Positions 21,896 through 32,925 are shown, counted from the first letter of the stretch. The stretch: DNA of 64,000 bases from Erinaceus europaeus (GCF_950295315.1 NC_080177.1:80449935-80513934); one strand, 5' to 3'. The notes: generated from the letters alone by a model not told the origin. Translations and numbers: made by a program.

Positions 21896-22460
21896 TGTTT
21901 TTTTTAATTACAAGTCCTTGTGTTCCAGTTCTCTATAATCGAATATGATTGAAACCAACCAGCAGTTATCTTTCACCTCCTTACTTCACTAAGTATAATC
22001 ACCTCTAGTCCCATCCATTTTGTCGCAAAGGACATACTATCATCTTTTCAAAATTGCACAGTAGTATTCCATGGAATAGATGTCTCCCAGTTTTTATTTA
22101 TTGGTTGATTATTGGATAGAGACAGAGAGAAATTGAGAGGAAGAGGAGACACAGAGGGAAAGAGACAGAGAGACACTTGCAGCCTTGCTTCATCACTCAG
22201 GTGGGGCCAGGGGCTTGAACCTGGGTGCCTGTGTACTTCGATGTGTGAGCTTAAAGGTGCGCCACCACCACCTGGGCCCCACAGTTTTTTTTATCTAGTT
22301 ATTTGTCAGTGGATATTAAGGGTGCTTCTACTTCTTGATAACTGTGAATGAAGCAGCTATGCATATAACCCTTCAAATTAGTGATTTCATGTCCTTTGGT
22401 TATATGCCTGGGATGTACACTTTTGCCAAGAGTTATCAAAGACCTCTTTAAAACATTATC
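21896..22460 (-). mobile_element. Old L1 3' end, minus strand, split by SINE-B
   Basis: Antisense L1 on both sides of the SINE (ACTTCACTAAGTATAATCAC, AGTAGTATTCCATGGAATAG; GTTATATGCCTGGGATGTAC). Confidence 0.7.
22085..22282 (-). mobile_element. SINE-B, minus strand, inside L1
   Basis: GATTATTGGATAGAGACAG, GGGGCTTGAACCTGGGTGCC, CACCACCTGGGCCCC. CAGTTTTT on both sides is a probable target duplication. Confidence 0.85.
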
Positions 22461-22489
22461 TCAGTTCATTATCTTTGAATGAGAAGCTG

Positions 22490-22990
22490 AGACTTGATGT
22501 GCTGGGTCCTTGCAACTCAATTTCACATTGTCATGAAAGGCTGGAGTCAGCTCTTGAATCCAGATCTGTCTGCTTCCAGCATTGGAGAAGACTTGCCACA
22601 TTGCCACACGGGAAGAATTCTGACACCCCAGTTCCCACTCCTTTGTCATGAAGCAGCTTTCTCCTCAGACAGCCCCGGGATATGTGGTCCACCCTGTGTA
22701 AAGGAGATAGTCCTCAACCTGAGATTTCCATCATCCAACGCAGGAAGGACAAGAGATCATGGAAACGCCATCGCCTCCTTTCTGCAACCTGTAATGGCCA
22801 GACTTGGATGGAATTTCCCCCAAAGACTCTGCTTTTCCCGTTCTTAACCCCACCCCCACCCTGCCCCTTGTGCCCAGAACTTGCATCCTGTGTATATCTG
22901 AATTGTCTCAAACCCAAGTACACTCTCCGGCCATCTCTGCCAAGAGTCGCTCCTCACGGACTTTCTCTAATAAAGTCTGCTTTGCTTATC

Positions 22991-22993
<3 letters not shown>
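22490..22993 (+). mobile_element. Candidate solo LTR
   Basis: Non-SINE sequence ending in a polyadenylation block (AATAAA at about 22969, then GTCTGCTTTGC) after a C-rich stretch, the typical R/U5 layout of gammaretrovirus-like LTRs. The 5' edge near 22496-22499 (TG) and a target duplication are not established. Confidence 0.4.
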
Positions 22994-23027
<34 letters not shown>

Positions 23028-23049
23028 GTCTGCGTGCGTGCATGCGTGC

Positions 23050-23088
<39 letters not shown>
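22994..23088. repeat. (CT)n(GCGT)n(GT)n compound microsatellite
   Basis: CT units to about 23022, a TGCG/TGCA block, then about 17 TG units. Confidence 0.95.
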
Positions 23089-23089
<1 letters not shown>

Positions 23090-23100
23090 TCTCACTCGCA

Positions 23101-23307
23101 TTTTTTCTATCTTTAATTATTGGATAGAGACAGCCAGAAATCGAGAGGGAGTGGGGTGATAGAGAAGGGAGAGAGACCTAGAGTCACTTGCAACACTGCT
23201 TCACCACTTACAAAGCTTTCCCCTTGCAGTTGGGAACCAAGGCTTAAACCTGGATCCTTGAGCATTGCAACATGTGCACCCAACCAGGTGTACCACCGCC
23301 TGGCCCC
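23101..23307 (-). mobile_element. SINE-B, minus strand
   Basis: AATTATTGGATAGAGACAGC and CCACCGCCTGGCCCC. Target duplication TCTCACTCGCATTT / TCTCACTCACATTT flanks it, one mismatch. Confidence 0.9.
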
Positions 23308-23589
23308 TCTCACTCACATTTCTAACAAATGTGTGTGCTCTCAACCACTACTGTAGGAACAAAGTTGGAAAACAAAGAGAGGCATGTTGCCTCTTACAAT
23401 CATGCATCAAACAGAGACTTGATCCAATAGCTACTTAAAACCAAGTAGTCTCTTACGGCTGGGTAATCAGAAAGTGTCACCCACCCCCCACCCCCACCCC
23501 AGCCCCCATTTGCTCTTTCAGTAAAGATGAACTGAATATCTGTTCACCGTCAGGCACTGTTATAAGTACTAAGGAGAACAACAAATTCC

Positions 23590-23812
23590 GGGCTGGGTGG
23601 TGGTGTACCTGCTTGAGCGCACATGTTATATTGCACAAGGGCCTGGGTTTGAGCCCCCAGTCCCCACCTGCAGGGGGAAAGCTTCATGAGTAGTGAAGCA
23701 GAGCTGCAGGTGTCTCTCTATTTCTCTCCCTCTTTATATCTCTCTTCTCAATTTCTGGCCATCTCTATCCAATAACCAAAGCTAATTTAAAAAAAAAAAA
23801 AGAAGAAAATAA
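23590..23812 (+). mobile_element. SINE-B
   Basis: GGTGTACCTGCTTGAGCGC, B box GGTTTGAGCCC, TCTCTATCCAATAACC end and poly(A). Confidence 0.85.
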
Positions 23813-24330
23813 AAAAGCAAAGATCCAAACAAGTTTCTATTGTCCGCAAACTCAACAGAAAGAGAAACAACTTGATAGCTGATAAGCCTGGGAGTGACAA
23901 GTACTGTGAAAAAGACAAAAACCAAGAAGGTTGGTGGTGATGGGAAGGGAAGATGCTGTTTTGGATAGAGCACAGAGGAAAACCCTGAACAAGGCCTACT
24001 TGAGCAGAGACCTGAAGGAGTGAGCACCTGAGCCCTGCAGGTCTGAGAGAAGAGTCCTCTGGGTCAAGGACAGAGCTGATGCCTGGAGCTACTGAGACAG
24101 AGGGTCTACTGCAGGGTGGCCAGTCTTCTGCCTCTTAGCTTGTCAAGTCTGCTTCCCCTTGGGCTCATTTGCAGGACTGTGTGACCTTTCTGTTGCCGTA
24201 AGAAATCAGAGGTCCAAAATTAGCAGGACAGCCTAGCAGAAAGGCCCAAAGAAGACAGATCCCCAAAACTTAACTCTGGTTGGGCTCAACAAATGATACT
24301 CAATGCCTAAACAACTAAGAGAAAAATCTA
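23813..24330. other. Intergenic, no recognised feature
   Basis: Unique-looking sequence between a SINE-B and element R. Confidence 0.4.
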
Positions 24331-26060
24331 AGATAATCAGATAAAGAAAGGACTACAAAAGTTGGATAAGGGCAAGAGACTGTCCCACTTAACAATGGCC
24401 TGTTTGGTCAATATCACATCATCTGATCATCTGGGGTCCTAGTTAGGGAATCCTTGGATTCCCATACACATATGATGGGCCTTGACCTCTAAAGGGTCCC
24501 TCTCTCCACTACCACTGGTCGCTTCCATAAGGATCAGCGTCTTGTCCAGGGCCTTCCCAGGACCCTGGCTCTACCATAAAGCAATGGCGGTAGAGATAAC
24601 CCCAGTCTCTGAAGGGAGGCTGGGGGATATCCTGCCCTGCCACTTGAAAAAGACTGGTCCTGAAATGAGTGCAGCCTGCAATGTTCCTCAGATGTGACCA
24701 TGAGCTATAAGCTCAGACCAATAGGGACTCAGAGGTTGCACAGGCTCTGGCACTAAATATAAATATGCATTTACATATGGGCCCTGGAGCAGGTGGATGG
24801 AGGTAAATAGTTAATTTTAGCCACAATTTGTTTTTTATAAGAATGGAGCTACTCCCTTCCCTAATCCAACTTTCTAGCCCTTTTCTCCACTCTGAAACCA
24901 TTCTCTCAGACAATATTCTCATCCAACCTCATGCTAGCTGCCAAACTCAAGCAAAACTACTGCTGTGCAGATGTCCCCTCAGGCAAGTGCCAGTTCCTGC
25001 AAGGGTTAATATGATATTCTCGAAGTGCCTTTCCCAACCAATCCTGTCCCGGCTCGTCACTCCTGGTTTTTGTCCTATAAAGCCCTTCTTCTTCTGCCCC
25101 TCTCTCTCTCTTGCCTGCTCTCTTGCTCACTTTTCACTTTGGTGATTAGATGCAGGGAAGGTTGCTGTGAGAGACGGCCATTTTGGCTAGCTCCACATGG
25201 CCCGAACCACTGCGCTCTCACCCAACTCTGAGGTGCCCGTGCAAATAAAGAATTGTGTTCCCTCTCCGCTCCGGATCTCCTCTCTCTCTCTCTCTCTTTC
25301 TCCACCACGGTGCAGCCAACAAACTACTATAGTTGTATATCCCCAGGAACAAGCCTGAAATGGTTCGCCTAGCTTTCTTCTACCTGAAAATCCCTACGCT
25401 CATCTGCTCTGGTCCTACTTTCTGGTTCTTGTTCATTAACCATCTTGTTTCAACTTAGGTCCTGCCGCCTTCCGGGCACCAGGCTGCAGATGCTACCATG
25501 ACTCCACCCCGATTTCTCTGGGCAGATGACCTCACCAATGTGTCCTGGACCCTCGCATCTCCAGTGCTCTGGTCCACTAGGGAAATACAGAAACAGGCTG
25601 GGGGTATGGATCGATCTGTCAATGCCCATGCTCAGCAGAGAAGCAGCTACAGAAGCCAGAACTCCTACCTTCTGCTCCCCATAAACAACCTTGATCCAGA
25701 CTCCCAGCAGGGGAGAAGTGATAGGATGAAGATAAGAGGACTCTGCACTCCGGCTCCACCAGCACCCAGAGAGAGAGAAGGAAAAGGAGAGAGACATATG
25801 GAGGTTATGTTGTCATGAGCGGCTTAGAGGGAAAGAAAGGGTTGAATCAGGAAAAGAAGGGGAGCCATGTATAAATGTGGGCAGATAGTTGTAAAGATGG
25901 TCGGCCCATGTCTACAACTTTAGGGGAACTGTGGTGGATTGCAGTGGGGAGACTGAAGATTCAGAACTCTGGTGGTGGGAATGGTGTGGATTCAAACCCC
26001 TGTTGACATGTAGTTCTGTAATATAAAAATATAAAAAACTAAAAAAATTTTAAATAACTG
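24331..26060 (+). mobile_element. Element R, plus strand, long copy with LTR insertion
   Basis: GACTACAAAAGTTGGATAAGG start region, CACCAATGTGTCCTGGACC near 25534 and GGTGGTGGGAATGGTGTGG near 25970 before an A-rich end. The true 5' end may lie as far left as 24190. Continuous across the point where the 3236 copy holds the LINE fragment. Confidence 0.75.
24961..25321 (+). mobile_element. Solo LTR inside element R
   Basis: 361 bp, TG...CA ends, exact 6-bp target duplication AACTAC (24955-24960 and 25322-25327). It has a TATA box in CCTATAAAGCCC (about 25076), GGCCATTTTGGCTAGCTCC, and the poly(A) signal AATAAAG (about 25243). No internal viral genes. The 6-bp duplication is typical of betaretrovirus-like (class II) elements. 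Confidence 0.9.
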
Positions 26061-26889
26061 TACCCCTCTTACTTTGTAAATTACTAATAAAATAAAAAAG
26101 TAATTAAAAAAATCAGAGGTCTCTATTCAAAGCGTTCTTTCCCTCACTGGTTTTGTAGAGAAAGACAGAGAGAAAAGGAAGTGGTTCTTGTTGCCTGTGT
26201 TGACATGAATTTGTTCATGTTTGCATGGCTCTGGAAAGTGTGTATATTAATTAATGTTAAGGTTTACTGCCTCCCCAACTTGGGCCTGCTCTTCCATACC
26301 ATGTAGAAGTAAAACATATTACTTCAGGCTGATGTAATTCCTTCCTTCTAAAGAGCTCAGAGCACCTGGAAGCCAGAATTTCAGGTCTTCATCCACCTAC
26401 CTGACTAGAGCTGAGAGCCTCCCGGGTGCAGGGCCTGCTGGGTCCTGTGAGTCTGCTGGAATAATCAAGACAGAAGCCCCTTCTCCCCAGGACATCCCTG
26501 ACCACTTGTCTGGACCACTTCCAACACACGCACCCTTGGTCCATCACACACTCTCCTACCCTCCTGGCATTTGCCAGGACAAGAGAGGAATGATTCTAAG
26601 CCTAGCTCCAGCAGAGGCAAAATGAGTTCTGAGTCTCAGCCAACTTGGAGCTGCCAGCTGGGGCTGAATTTTTGCTGCCTGCCCCCACTCGTCCTCCACC
26701 CTGCTCATGAAGTCTTCTCGCCTAACAAAAAGTTGACTTTCAAAGCCAACCTCCCCCCACCAATCCCCACCCCTGCTCCTCTGCCCACTGACTGATAGAG
26801 AGTAAGTGTGGTAACTAAGTCCTGTTGCTTCCCCAGGAATGGGATTCAAGAGACATTCTGTGGAATACCAAACCATCAGAACTATCTAA
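26061..26889. other. Intergenic, no recognised feature
   Basis: Unique-looking, mixed composition. No coding frame I would defend. Confidence 0.45.
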
Positions 26890-27058
26890 AGGTTTGGGAA
26901 CCAGCATTATGGTTGTGCAAAAGATTTTCATGCCTGAGGCTCTGAGGTCCCCGATTTAATCCCCAGCACCACCACAAGCCAGAGCTGAGCAGGGCTGTGG
27001 TCTTTCACTGTGTCTTTCCCTCTCTGTATTTCTCTCTCACTAAAAGAAATAAAGATAT
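26890..27058 (+). mobile_element. SINE-C, longer form
   Basis: CAGCATTATGGTTGTGCAAA, CCAGAGCTGAGCAGGGCTG, CTCTCACTAAAAGAAATAAAG. Confidence 0.8.
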
Positions 27059-27059
27059 A

Positions 27060-27240
27060 GGGTCTGGGTGGTTGTGCACCTGGTATAACACACATGTTAC
27101 AATGCACAAAGACTCAGGTTCAAGTCCCTGGCCCCCACCTCTAGGGCAAAAGCTCTGCGAGTGTTGAAGCAGTGTGCCAGGTGTTTCTCTGTCTCCTGCA
27201 TTCTGGCTGTCGCTATCCAATAAATAAATAAATATTAAAA
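27060..27240 (+). mobile_element. SINE-B
   Basis: GTTGTGCACCTGGTATAAC head (diverged A box), GGTTCAAGTCCC, CGCTATCCAATAAATAAA. Confidence 0.8.
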
Positions 27241-28497
27241 AGTAAAGAGAAGAGTGGAAGGAGAAGGAGGAGGAGGAGGAGGAGAAGAAAAAGAGACTGG
27301 TATGAATGAATGAATAGGAATCTAAGATATTTGGGGGATTCAGACACAAATTAGCCAGTTCTTACCTGGCCCAAACCTGCCTCTCCAGCTCCCCTATGGT
27401 GCCCTATCCCGACTAAACCCAGTGGGTCGAGGGCCAGAGAGAGAGAGATCCAGTAGATAAGACATGGTGGGGGCGGGGAGGTGTTGCTATCTGACTGGGG
27501 GCCGTCAAAGCTTCTTCAGAAACGGACCTGTAAACTGATTGTTTGCCTCCACCCAGGAACACTGAGAGAGGGTGTTTAGAACCCAGACATGCAAGGATGG
27601 CAGAAGGGAAGAGTGTTAAAAGTGCAGCTGCAACCCGCCTCCCCCAACCTCCAGGGCTCTTCCTTCAGTGTCAACAAATATGCAACCAATTAATGTAATT
27701 GCAGCGTTATTTATGGTGCCCAGCACAGTGCAGCTGGATCCGAAAAGACCTAAAAGATGAGGGTGGAAGTCGAGGAGGGGAAATGCTTCCTCAGTGCTGG
27801 GTGTGTGGTTTTGTTGGTGGAGTTGCTTTTTTTCTTTTCTTTCAGATGTTTCAGTCAACTTGTGGTCTCCATGTGTCCGGTGGTCATGGCCCCTTCTAGT
27901 CACTTTGCAGGTGTTCCTGCCTGAGGGGAGGAGGCGGGGGGGGGGAGAGGGGAGAAGCTAAAGGTGTTCAGATTTCAAACTGTGATCCGACACAGAAGAC
28001 TTTTGTCAAAGTTCCTCCACTCTGACCGCACCTGTCTTTACCTTCCGTTGACTCTTTCCATAACTACCACCACCACTACCAAAGACTGCGTGTAGACCTC
28101 TTTTTTTTTTCCATAGCTGTTATGTGATTGTTTGGAATGACAGCTGTGTTGCCACTCAGAGCCCCACATGAGACAGGTTTTAATTAGAGTTATTGAGGAG
28201 TTTGAATTGGCACAATTAAGGCCGGCATTAATGGGGTCTCCACGTGTTCTTTTGAACAGTTCGGCCCAAGTTTTTTTTTTTCTTTGTGTGTGTGTGTGTC
28301 CAGGGCAGGAGGGGGGTGTGCAGCTAATGAAGTTGGAGAGTGCAAATCATTTCAGCAGGAGGAGAGCTGTGTGAAGCACCCAGGGCAGGAAGCAGGAAGA
28401 AAGCAAGCAGAGTCCCACGTGGGGACGCGTGTGTAAGCACACACTTATTTCCACATCTCCCTTTTGATTTTTTTTCTTTTTAAATATTTTACATATT
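27241..28497. other. Repeat-poor block with candidate regulatory core
   Basis: 1.25 kb without SINEs. About 28166-28240 is dense in homeodomain-type motifs: TTTTAATTAG (28178-28187), CACAATTAAG (28211-28220), GCATTAATGG (28225-28234). A short TG run lies near 28286. Suggestive of a distal enhancer only. Confidence 0.4.
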
Positions 28498-28645
28498 AGG
28501 GCTGGCGCCAGTCATAGTTCTCTCGGACAGCATGTTGCTTTGTCATGCGCTTGGCCGAGGTTCAAGCCTGGCCTCCTCTGCACTGCTTTGGTGCAGTGGG
28601 GTCTCTCTCTCTCTGCTTTCTCTGTCTCACAAAAAAAATATATAC
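28498..28645 (+). mobile_element. SINE-E
   Basis: GACAGCATGTTGCTTTGTC, GGTTCAAGCCTGG, CT-rich body and an A-run end. Confidence 0.65.
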
Positions 28646-28659
28646 ACCTAAATTTTTTT

Positions 28660-28783
28660 TGAGGGGTGGGAAGATATCGCAAGCTGGATCGTACATACCT
28701 TGCATGTATGCAGCCTTAGGTTCAAGTCCCAGCACCACCTGGGAAGCTCTCCATCTTTTTGTGTCTCCCTAAAGTACAAAGAA
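28660..28783 (+). mobile_element. SINE-E-like
   Basis: GAAGATATCGCAAGCTGGAT, GGTTCAAGTCCCAGCACCAC. tRNA-like spacing of A and B boxes; family placement uncertain. Confidence 0.5.
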
Positions 28784-28786
28784 TGA

Positions 28787-28925
28787 TTGGGGGCAGACAG
28801 CACAATGGTTATGCAAAGAGACTCTCATGCCTGAGGCTCCAAAATCCCAGGTTCAATCCCTTGTACCACCATAAGCCAGAGCAGAGCCATGCTCTGGTAA
28901 AAATAAATAAATAAATAAATATATT
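28787..28925 (+). mobile_element. SINE-C
   Basis: GACAGCACAATGGTTATGC, GGTTCAATCCC, AAATAAATAAATAAATA tail. Confidence 0.88.
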
Positions 28926-28959
28926 CATATGGAAGGCTCCTGTGCTGGGGGGAAAATCA

Positions 28960-29095
28960 TCATTTTTTTATTATTGAGAAGGAGAGAGAGAACAGAGCAC
29001 TATGATGTCAGTTTATGGGGTACCAGCAATCAAACCCAAGGCCTCAAATATTAAGGCATGAGCTCTACCACTGAGCAACCTTCCTTGTCCATTTG
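28960..29095 (-). mobile_element. tRNA-type SINE remnant, minus strand
   Basis: Starts TTTTTTATTATTGAGAAGG, then AGAACAGAGCACTATGATG, CAATCAAACCCAAGGCC and CTCTACCACTGAGCAACC. It reads as a reversed tRNA-like head; similar to 55975-56100. Confidence 0.5.
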
Positions 29096-29320
29096 TCCAT
29101 ATCTTCCTGTTTAAACATGGTCCTTCTGGAAGGAAATCATAGCCACCAGACATATCTCATTGACTAAGAGGGGAAAAAGGAAAATATATATATTCCATGC
29201 CAAACAGCATAAACTAAGGGGAAAAAACAGACACAGAAACAGTCAAGTACCCTAGATGCTATAGCTTACTAATGGAAACAAGATACAAAAACAAACTTCA
29301 ATTATCAAGACTCCTACGCA

Positions 29321-29440
29321 TTGGGCTGGAGAGACAGCTCACCTGGGCAGGCACCTGCTTTGCTATTGTGCAAGACCCAGGCTGAGCCTGCACCTCACCC
29401 CACCCCATGGCACAGAGGGAAGCTTTCATGTTGCCTGTGG
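29321..29440 (+). mobile_element. SINE-E
   Basis: GGGCTGGAGAGACAGCTCAC, CTTTGCTATTGTGCAAGACC. Confidence 0.7.
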
Positions 29441-29452
29441 CGTGTGCGTGTG

Positions 29453-29484
<32 letters not shown>
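29441..29484. repeat. TG microsatellite
   Basis: Imperfect TG run joining a SINE-E and a reversed SINE-C. Confidence 0.9.
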
Positions 29485-29485
<1 letters not shown>

Positions 29486-29606
29486 TTCATGTTTTTACCA
29501 GAGCATTGCTCAGATCTGGCTTATGGTGGTACAGAGGATTGAACCTGAGACTTCAGAGCCTCAGGCAGGAGACTCCTTTGCATAACCATTAGGCTACCTC
29601 CCTCAA
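29485..29606 (-). mobile_element. SINE-C, minus strand
   Basis: AGAGCATTGCTCAGATCTGG, GGATTGAACCTGAGAC, TGCATAACCATTAGGCTACC. Confidence 0.85.
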
Positions 29607-29985
29607 TCTCTTCCTTTCTTTATCCTTTTTCTAACTGGAAAGAAAAAAACAAAGGTTCAGATCAGTGGAGTCTCAGCAAACATACACACACAGCCTTAAT
29701 TATCAGAATACTGATTACTATCTACCCTAATTTCCCATTTCCTTTCTTTCCAAATGTCTGTTGTTCTCTTTTAACTCCTCCAGCCCTTGTATCTTTGCTG
29801 TCTTGATGGAGGTTTAATCAACACAGAAAAGCCTCACCCCCTTCTCTGAGCCTTGGAGACTATAGCCAGAGAGAGCTCTAGGGACAAGGCCTGGCAGCCC
29901 ATATGTCTGTGACTTCTCCATGGACCTGATTCCTAGTTCTCTTCACAGTGAAGTCTTTCATAAGTGGCACTTCCAGTAAAAAAGA
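29607..29985. other. Intergenic, no recognised feature
   Basis: Unique-looking sequence. Confidence 0.4.
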
Positions 29986-30027
29986 AAAGAAGAAGAAGAA
30001 GAAGAAGAAGAAGAAGAAGAAGAAGAA

Positions 30028-30059
<32 letters not shown>

Positions 30060-30154
30060 AGAAGAAGGAAAAAAGAGAGAGAGAGAGAAAGGAAGGGAGG
30101 AAGGAAGGAAGGAAGGAAGGAAGGAAGGAAGGAAGGAAGGAAGGAAGGAAGGAA
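29986..30154. repeat. (GAA)n(GA)n(GGAA)n purine array
   Basis: About 27 GAA units, a short GA block, then about 15 GGAA units; all-purine plus strand. No SINE head is visible upstream, so its seed is unclear. Poly-Lys, Arg and Ser frames here are artefacts. Confidence 0.95.
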
Positions 30155-30661
30155 AATTCAGTACAACCATCTGTGTGTGGTAGGAAGGTCAGAAATGGAA
30201 AGCAAACAAGAGGGAGCTGAGTTATCCATCAATTCTGCCTAAGTGAGACGGAGGCAGTTAGACTGAAGCAGCACTGGCTCCTTTCAGCCCATGAGCCTGG
30301 AGTCTGTTGTCCAGGGTCTCGGGCTGCTTGGGGATCCTGAAGCCACTCAGTAAGCTCGGGACACAGCAGTGCAAAGTCCTACTCAAGGTGCAGCTGGAAA
30401 TGTGTGGAACGGCAGCCAGCACCAAGGTCCACCGTGAGGCTCAGGAGCCATTTTGCATGTGTGATGCCACCTGCCTTCCTGCTGTCTTCAAGCCCTGCTC
30501 CTTACCTTAGTGTTTTAACTCTTCTGGCTACTCCATTTGAAAAGGTGGACAGAGGAGGGAGGTTAACTCATTATCTTTGGAACAGCCCTGGCAGAGAGAA
30601 GTGAGGAGAGCAGTTGAAGGATCTGAGGGCTAATTGTAGACAGACAGCGGAATCTCATTTT
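30155..30661. other. Intergenic, no recognised feature
   Basis: Unique-looking, GC-moderate. No credible exon. Confidence 0.4.
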
Positions 30662-30673
30662 TAAAAGCCCCCA

Positions 30674-30773
30674 ACAGGGCTGAGTGGTGGTACACCTGGT
30701 TGAGTACACATATTACTTACTATGCACAAGAACACGGGTTTAAGGCCCCAGTTCTCACCTGTAGGAAAGGAAG

Positions 30774-30811
<38 letters not shown>

Positions 30812-31105
30812 TCCCTCCCCTCTCAATTTCTCTCTGTACTATCAAAGAGAAGAAGAGAGGAGAGGGGAGGAGAGGAGGGGGGAGGGGAGGAGAGGGGAGG
30901 AGAGGAGGGGAGGGGAGGGGAGAGGAGGGGAGGGGAGGGGAGAAGATGGAAGGGAAGGGAAGGGAAGGGAAGGGAAGGGAAGGGAAGGGAAGGGAAGGGA
31001 AGGGAAGGGAAGAGCAGCCTCTGGGAGTGGTGGATTCATCATGCAGACACTGAGCCCAGGGATAACTCTGATGGCAATAAAATTGATTCCTACATTAATT
31101 AAAGG
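30674..31105 (+). mobile_element. SINE-F with internal CT and GGGAA expansions
   Basis: GGTACACCTGGTTGAGTACA head, CT run (30776-30807), purine array GGAGA/GGGAA (about 30850-31013), then GGGAGTGGTGGATTCATCA, a diverged F module. Target duplication TAAAAGCCCCCA at 30662-30673 and 31106-31117 encloses everything. Confidence 0.9.
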
Positions 31106-31239
31106 TAAAAGCCCCCAGCACTGAATATACTTTTGCCTTCTGCTGTCCAGACTGCTTGGCCTCACTTTATTCAGTGAGCTTTTCTTCCTCCATACCCTCT
31201 ACAAAGCACAAGGCTGACCTTTATAAAAAGAATCTCTCT

Positions 31240-31521
31240 GGGGCCAGGCGGTAGCGCAGTGGGTTAAGTGCAGGTGGGGCAAAGCACAAAACACTGGTGT
31301 AAGGATCCCCGTTGGAGCCCTGGTTCCCCACCTGCAGGGGAGTCGCTTCACAGGTGGTGAAGCAGGTCTGCAGGTGTCTGTCTTTCTTCCCCACCCCTCT
31401 GTCTTCCCCTCCTCTCTCCATTTCTCTCTGTCCTATCCAACAAAGATGACATCAACAACAACAACAATAATAACTACAACAACAAGGGCAATAAAAGGGA
31501 AAATAAATAATAAATAATAAA
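31240..31521 (+). mobile_element. SINE-A
   Basis: GGCGGTAGCGCAGTGGGTTA head; tail GGGCAATAAAAGGGAAAATA. The 15-base target duplication AAAAAGAATCTCTCT lies at 31225-31239 and 31522-31536. Confidence 0.92.
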
Positions 31522-31587
31522 AAAAAGAATCTCTCTTTGCTGGTCAGGTAGGATCCCCCGCCTCCCACCAACAGATGAAATCCGAAG

Positions 31588-31700
31588 CCCTGGGCAGAGG
31601 AAACAGCATAGTGGTTATGCAGAAATGTTCATGCCCAAGGCCCTAAAGTTCCGGGTTCAATCCCCTACACCACTGTAAGCCAGAGCTGAGCAGAACTCTG

Positions 31701-31760
<60 letters not shown>
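31588..31760 (+). mobile_element. SINE-C ending in (TG)29
   Basis: AACAGCATAGTGGTTATGC, GGTTCAATCCCC, GAGCAGAACTCTGA; the tail is replaced by about 29 TG units (31702-31760). Confidence 0.85.
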
Positions 31761-31765
<5 letters not shown>

Positions 31766-32750
31766 ACTGGCATCTGAAAGGTGGAGCCAGGGATGCCCTT
31801 ATTCACAGGACGGCCCCACAACAGAGTCATCAAAGTCAAAATGTCAACAGTGGCCAGGTTGAGAAAGTCAAACCACCCAGGTTCAAACTCCAAGGCCTCC
31901 GTTTCCTAACAGTGCAGTCAGGGCAGGCCAACTGGCTCTCTCAGCCTCACTTTCTGCATCTGTAACACAGGGTTGGCAAAGAACTCACCTCTGGAGAAAA
32001 AAGTTTAGAAAGCAAAAAATACTCATTTGCACACGCACAACCTCCTCCCCCCTCCTTTTTCTCCTTCTCCTCCTTCATCTTTTTTTTGTTACTTGTCGCA
32101 AGTTTCTTTCTCCCACAAAAACCAGACAGCCGGCCTAGTGCCTCAGTTCCTGGGGAGCATTCTGCAGGGCCCAGGACTTCCCCCACCCCCACCTGCAGAT
32201 GCCCTGTGGCCCTGGACTGCGCACTCCCACTCTCCAAAGACCAGCACCCCAGAGGGGAGGCCAGGACTCATTTCCGGTGGCAGTGGACTTGAGGAGTTCC
32301 ACGTTTGCCTTTCAACCACTCTGTGGCCCAGCATCAATGAGCCACGGCCTGAGAAACGAGTGCTGTGCCCCAGGAGGAGGGCAGGGTGCAGCCAACGAGA
32401 GCATTTTATTGAAACGAGCTGAGTGCATCTAATGCAGTTATCCGTGTCCGCCCATCGGGCCCTGGGCTGGGCCAGGCAGCCCCCAGCACAAAGCAGTGCG
32501 CCGTGGAGAATATGGCTGCTCTTTGAACAGCTCATCTGGTTTTCATTTTTGAAAGGTCCCCAATCTTCACTTCCAAACAGCCCCCTCCCCCTCCACCCCA
32601 GCCCACCCCTCTCCCAGCAGTGGCCCCTACCTGGTTGTTGGAGGCTACACTCTGGACCCCTGGGCACCCTGCTCCTGTGCCCCTGTCTACCTGGCCAGCC
32701 CCAGCCACATTCCCAAGCCTGGGCCTCAGTTTTCCCACCTTTAAGATAAA
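31761..32750. other. Repeat-poor intergenic block
   Basis: About 1 kb, moderately GC-rich. 32400-32570 (TTGAAACGAGCTGAGTGC; ATGGCTGCTCTTTGAACAG) looks like a candidate conserved segment. Open frames on both strands overlap heavily and resemble no family. Confidence 0.4.
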
Positions 32751-32925
32751 AGCCACCAGGCTGAGGAAGACACAGGGACTCTACAAGAAACTCCTGCCTG
32801 AGGCTCTGAAGTCCCAGGTTCAATTTCCAGCACCACCATCAACCAGCCAGAGCTGAGCAGGGCTCTGGTCTCTCTTTCTGTATCTCTCCTTAAAATAAAT
32901 AAATTAACAAAATAAATAAATACCA
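32751..32925 (+). mobile_element. SINE-C, 5' part diverged
   Basis: CCTGAGGCTCTGAAGTCCCA, GGTTCAATTTCCAGC, CAGAGCTGAGCAGGGCTCTG, TAAAATAAATAAATTAAC. Confidence 0.8.

Noticed and set aside
32143..32823. A 226-codon minus-strand frame
   Set aside because: Runs into a SINE-C, overlaps several frames on the other strand, and resembles no protein family I know.
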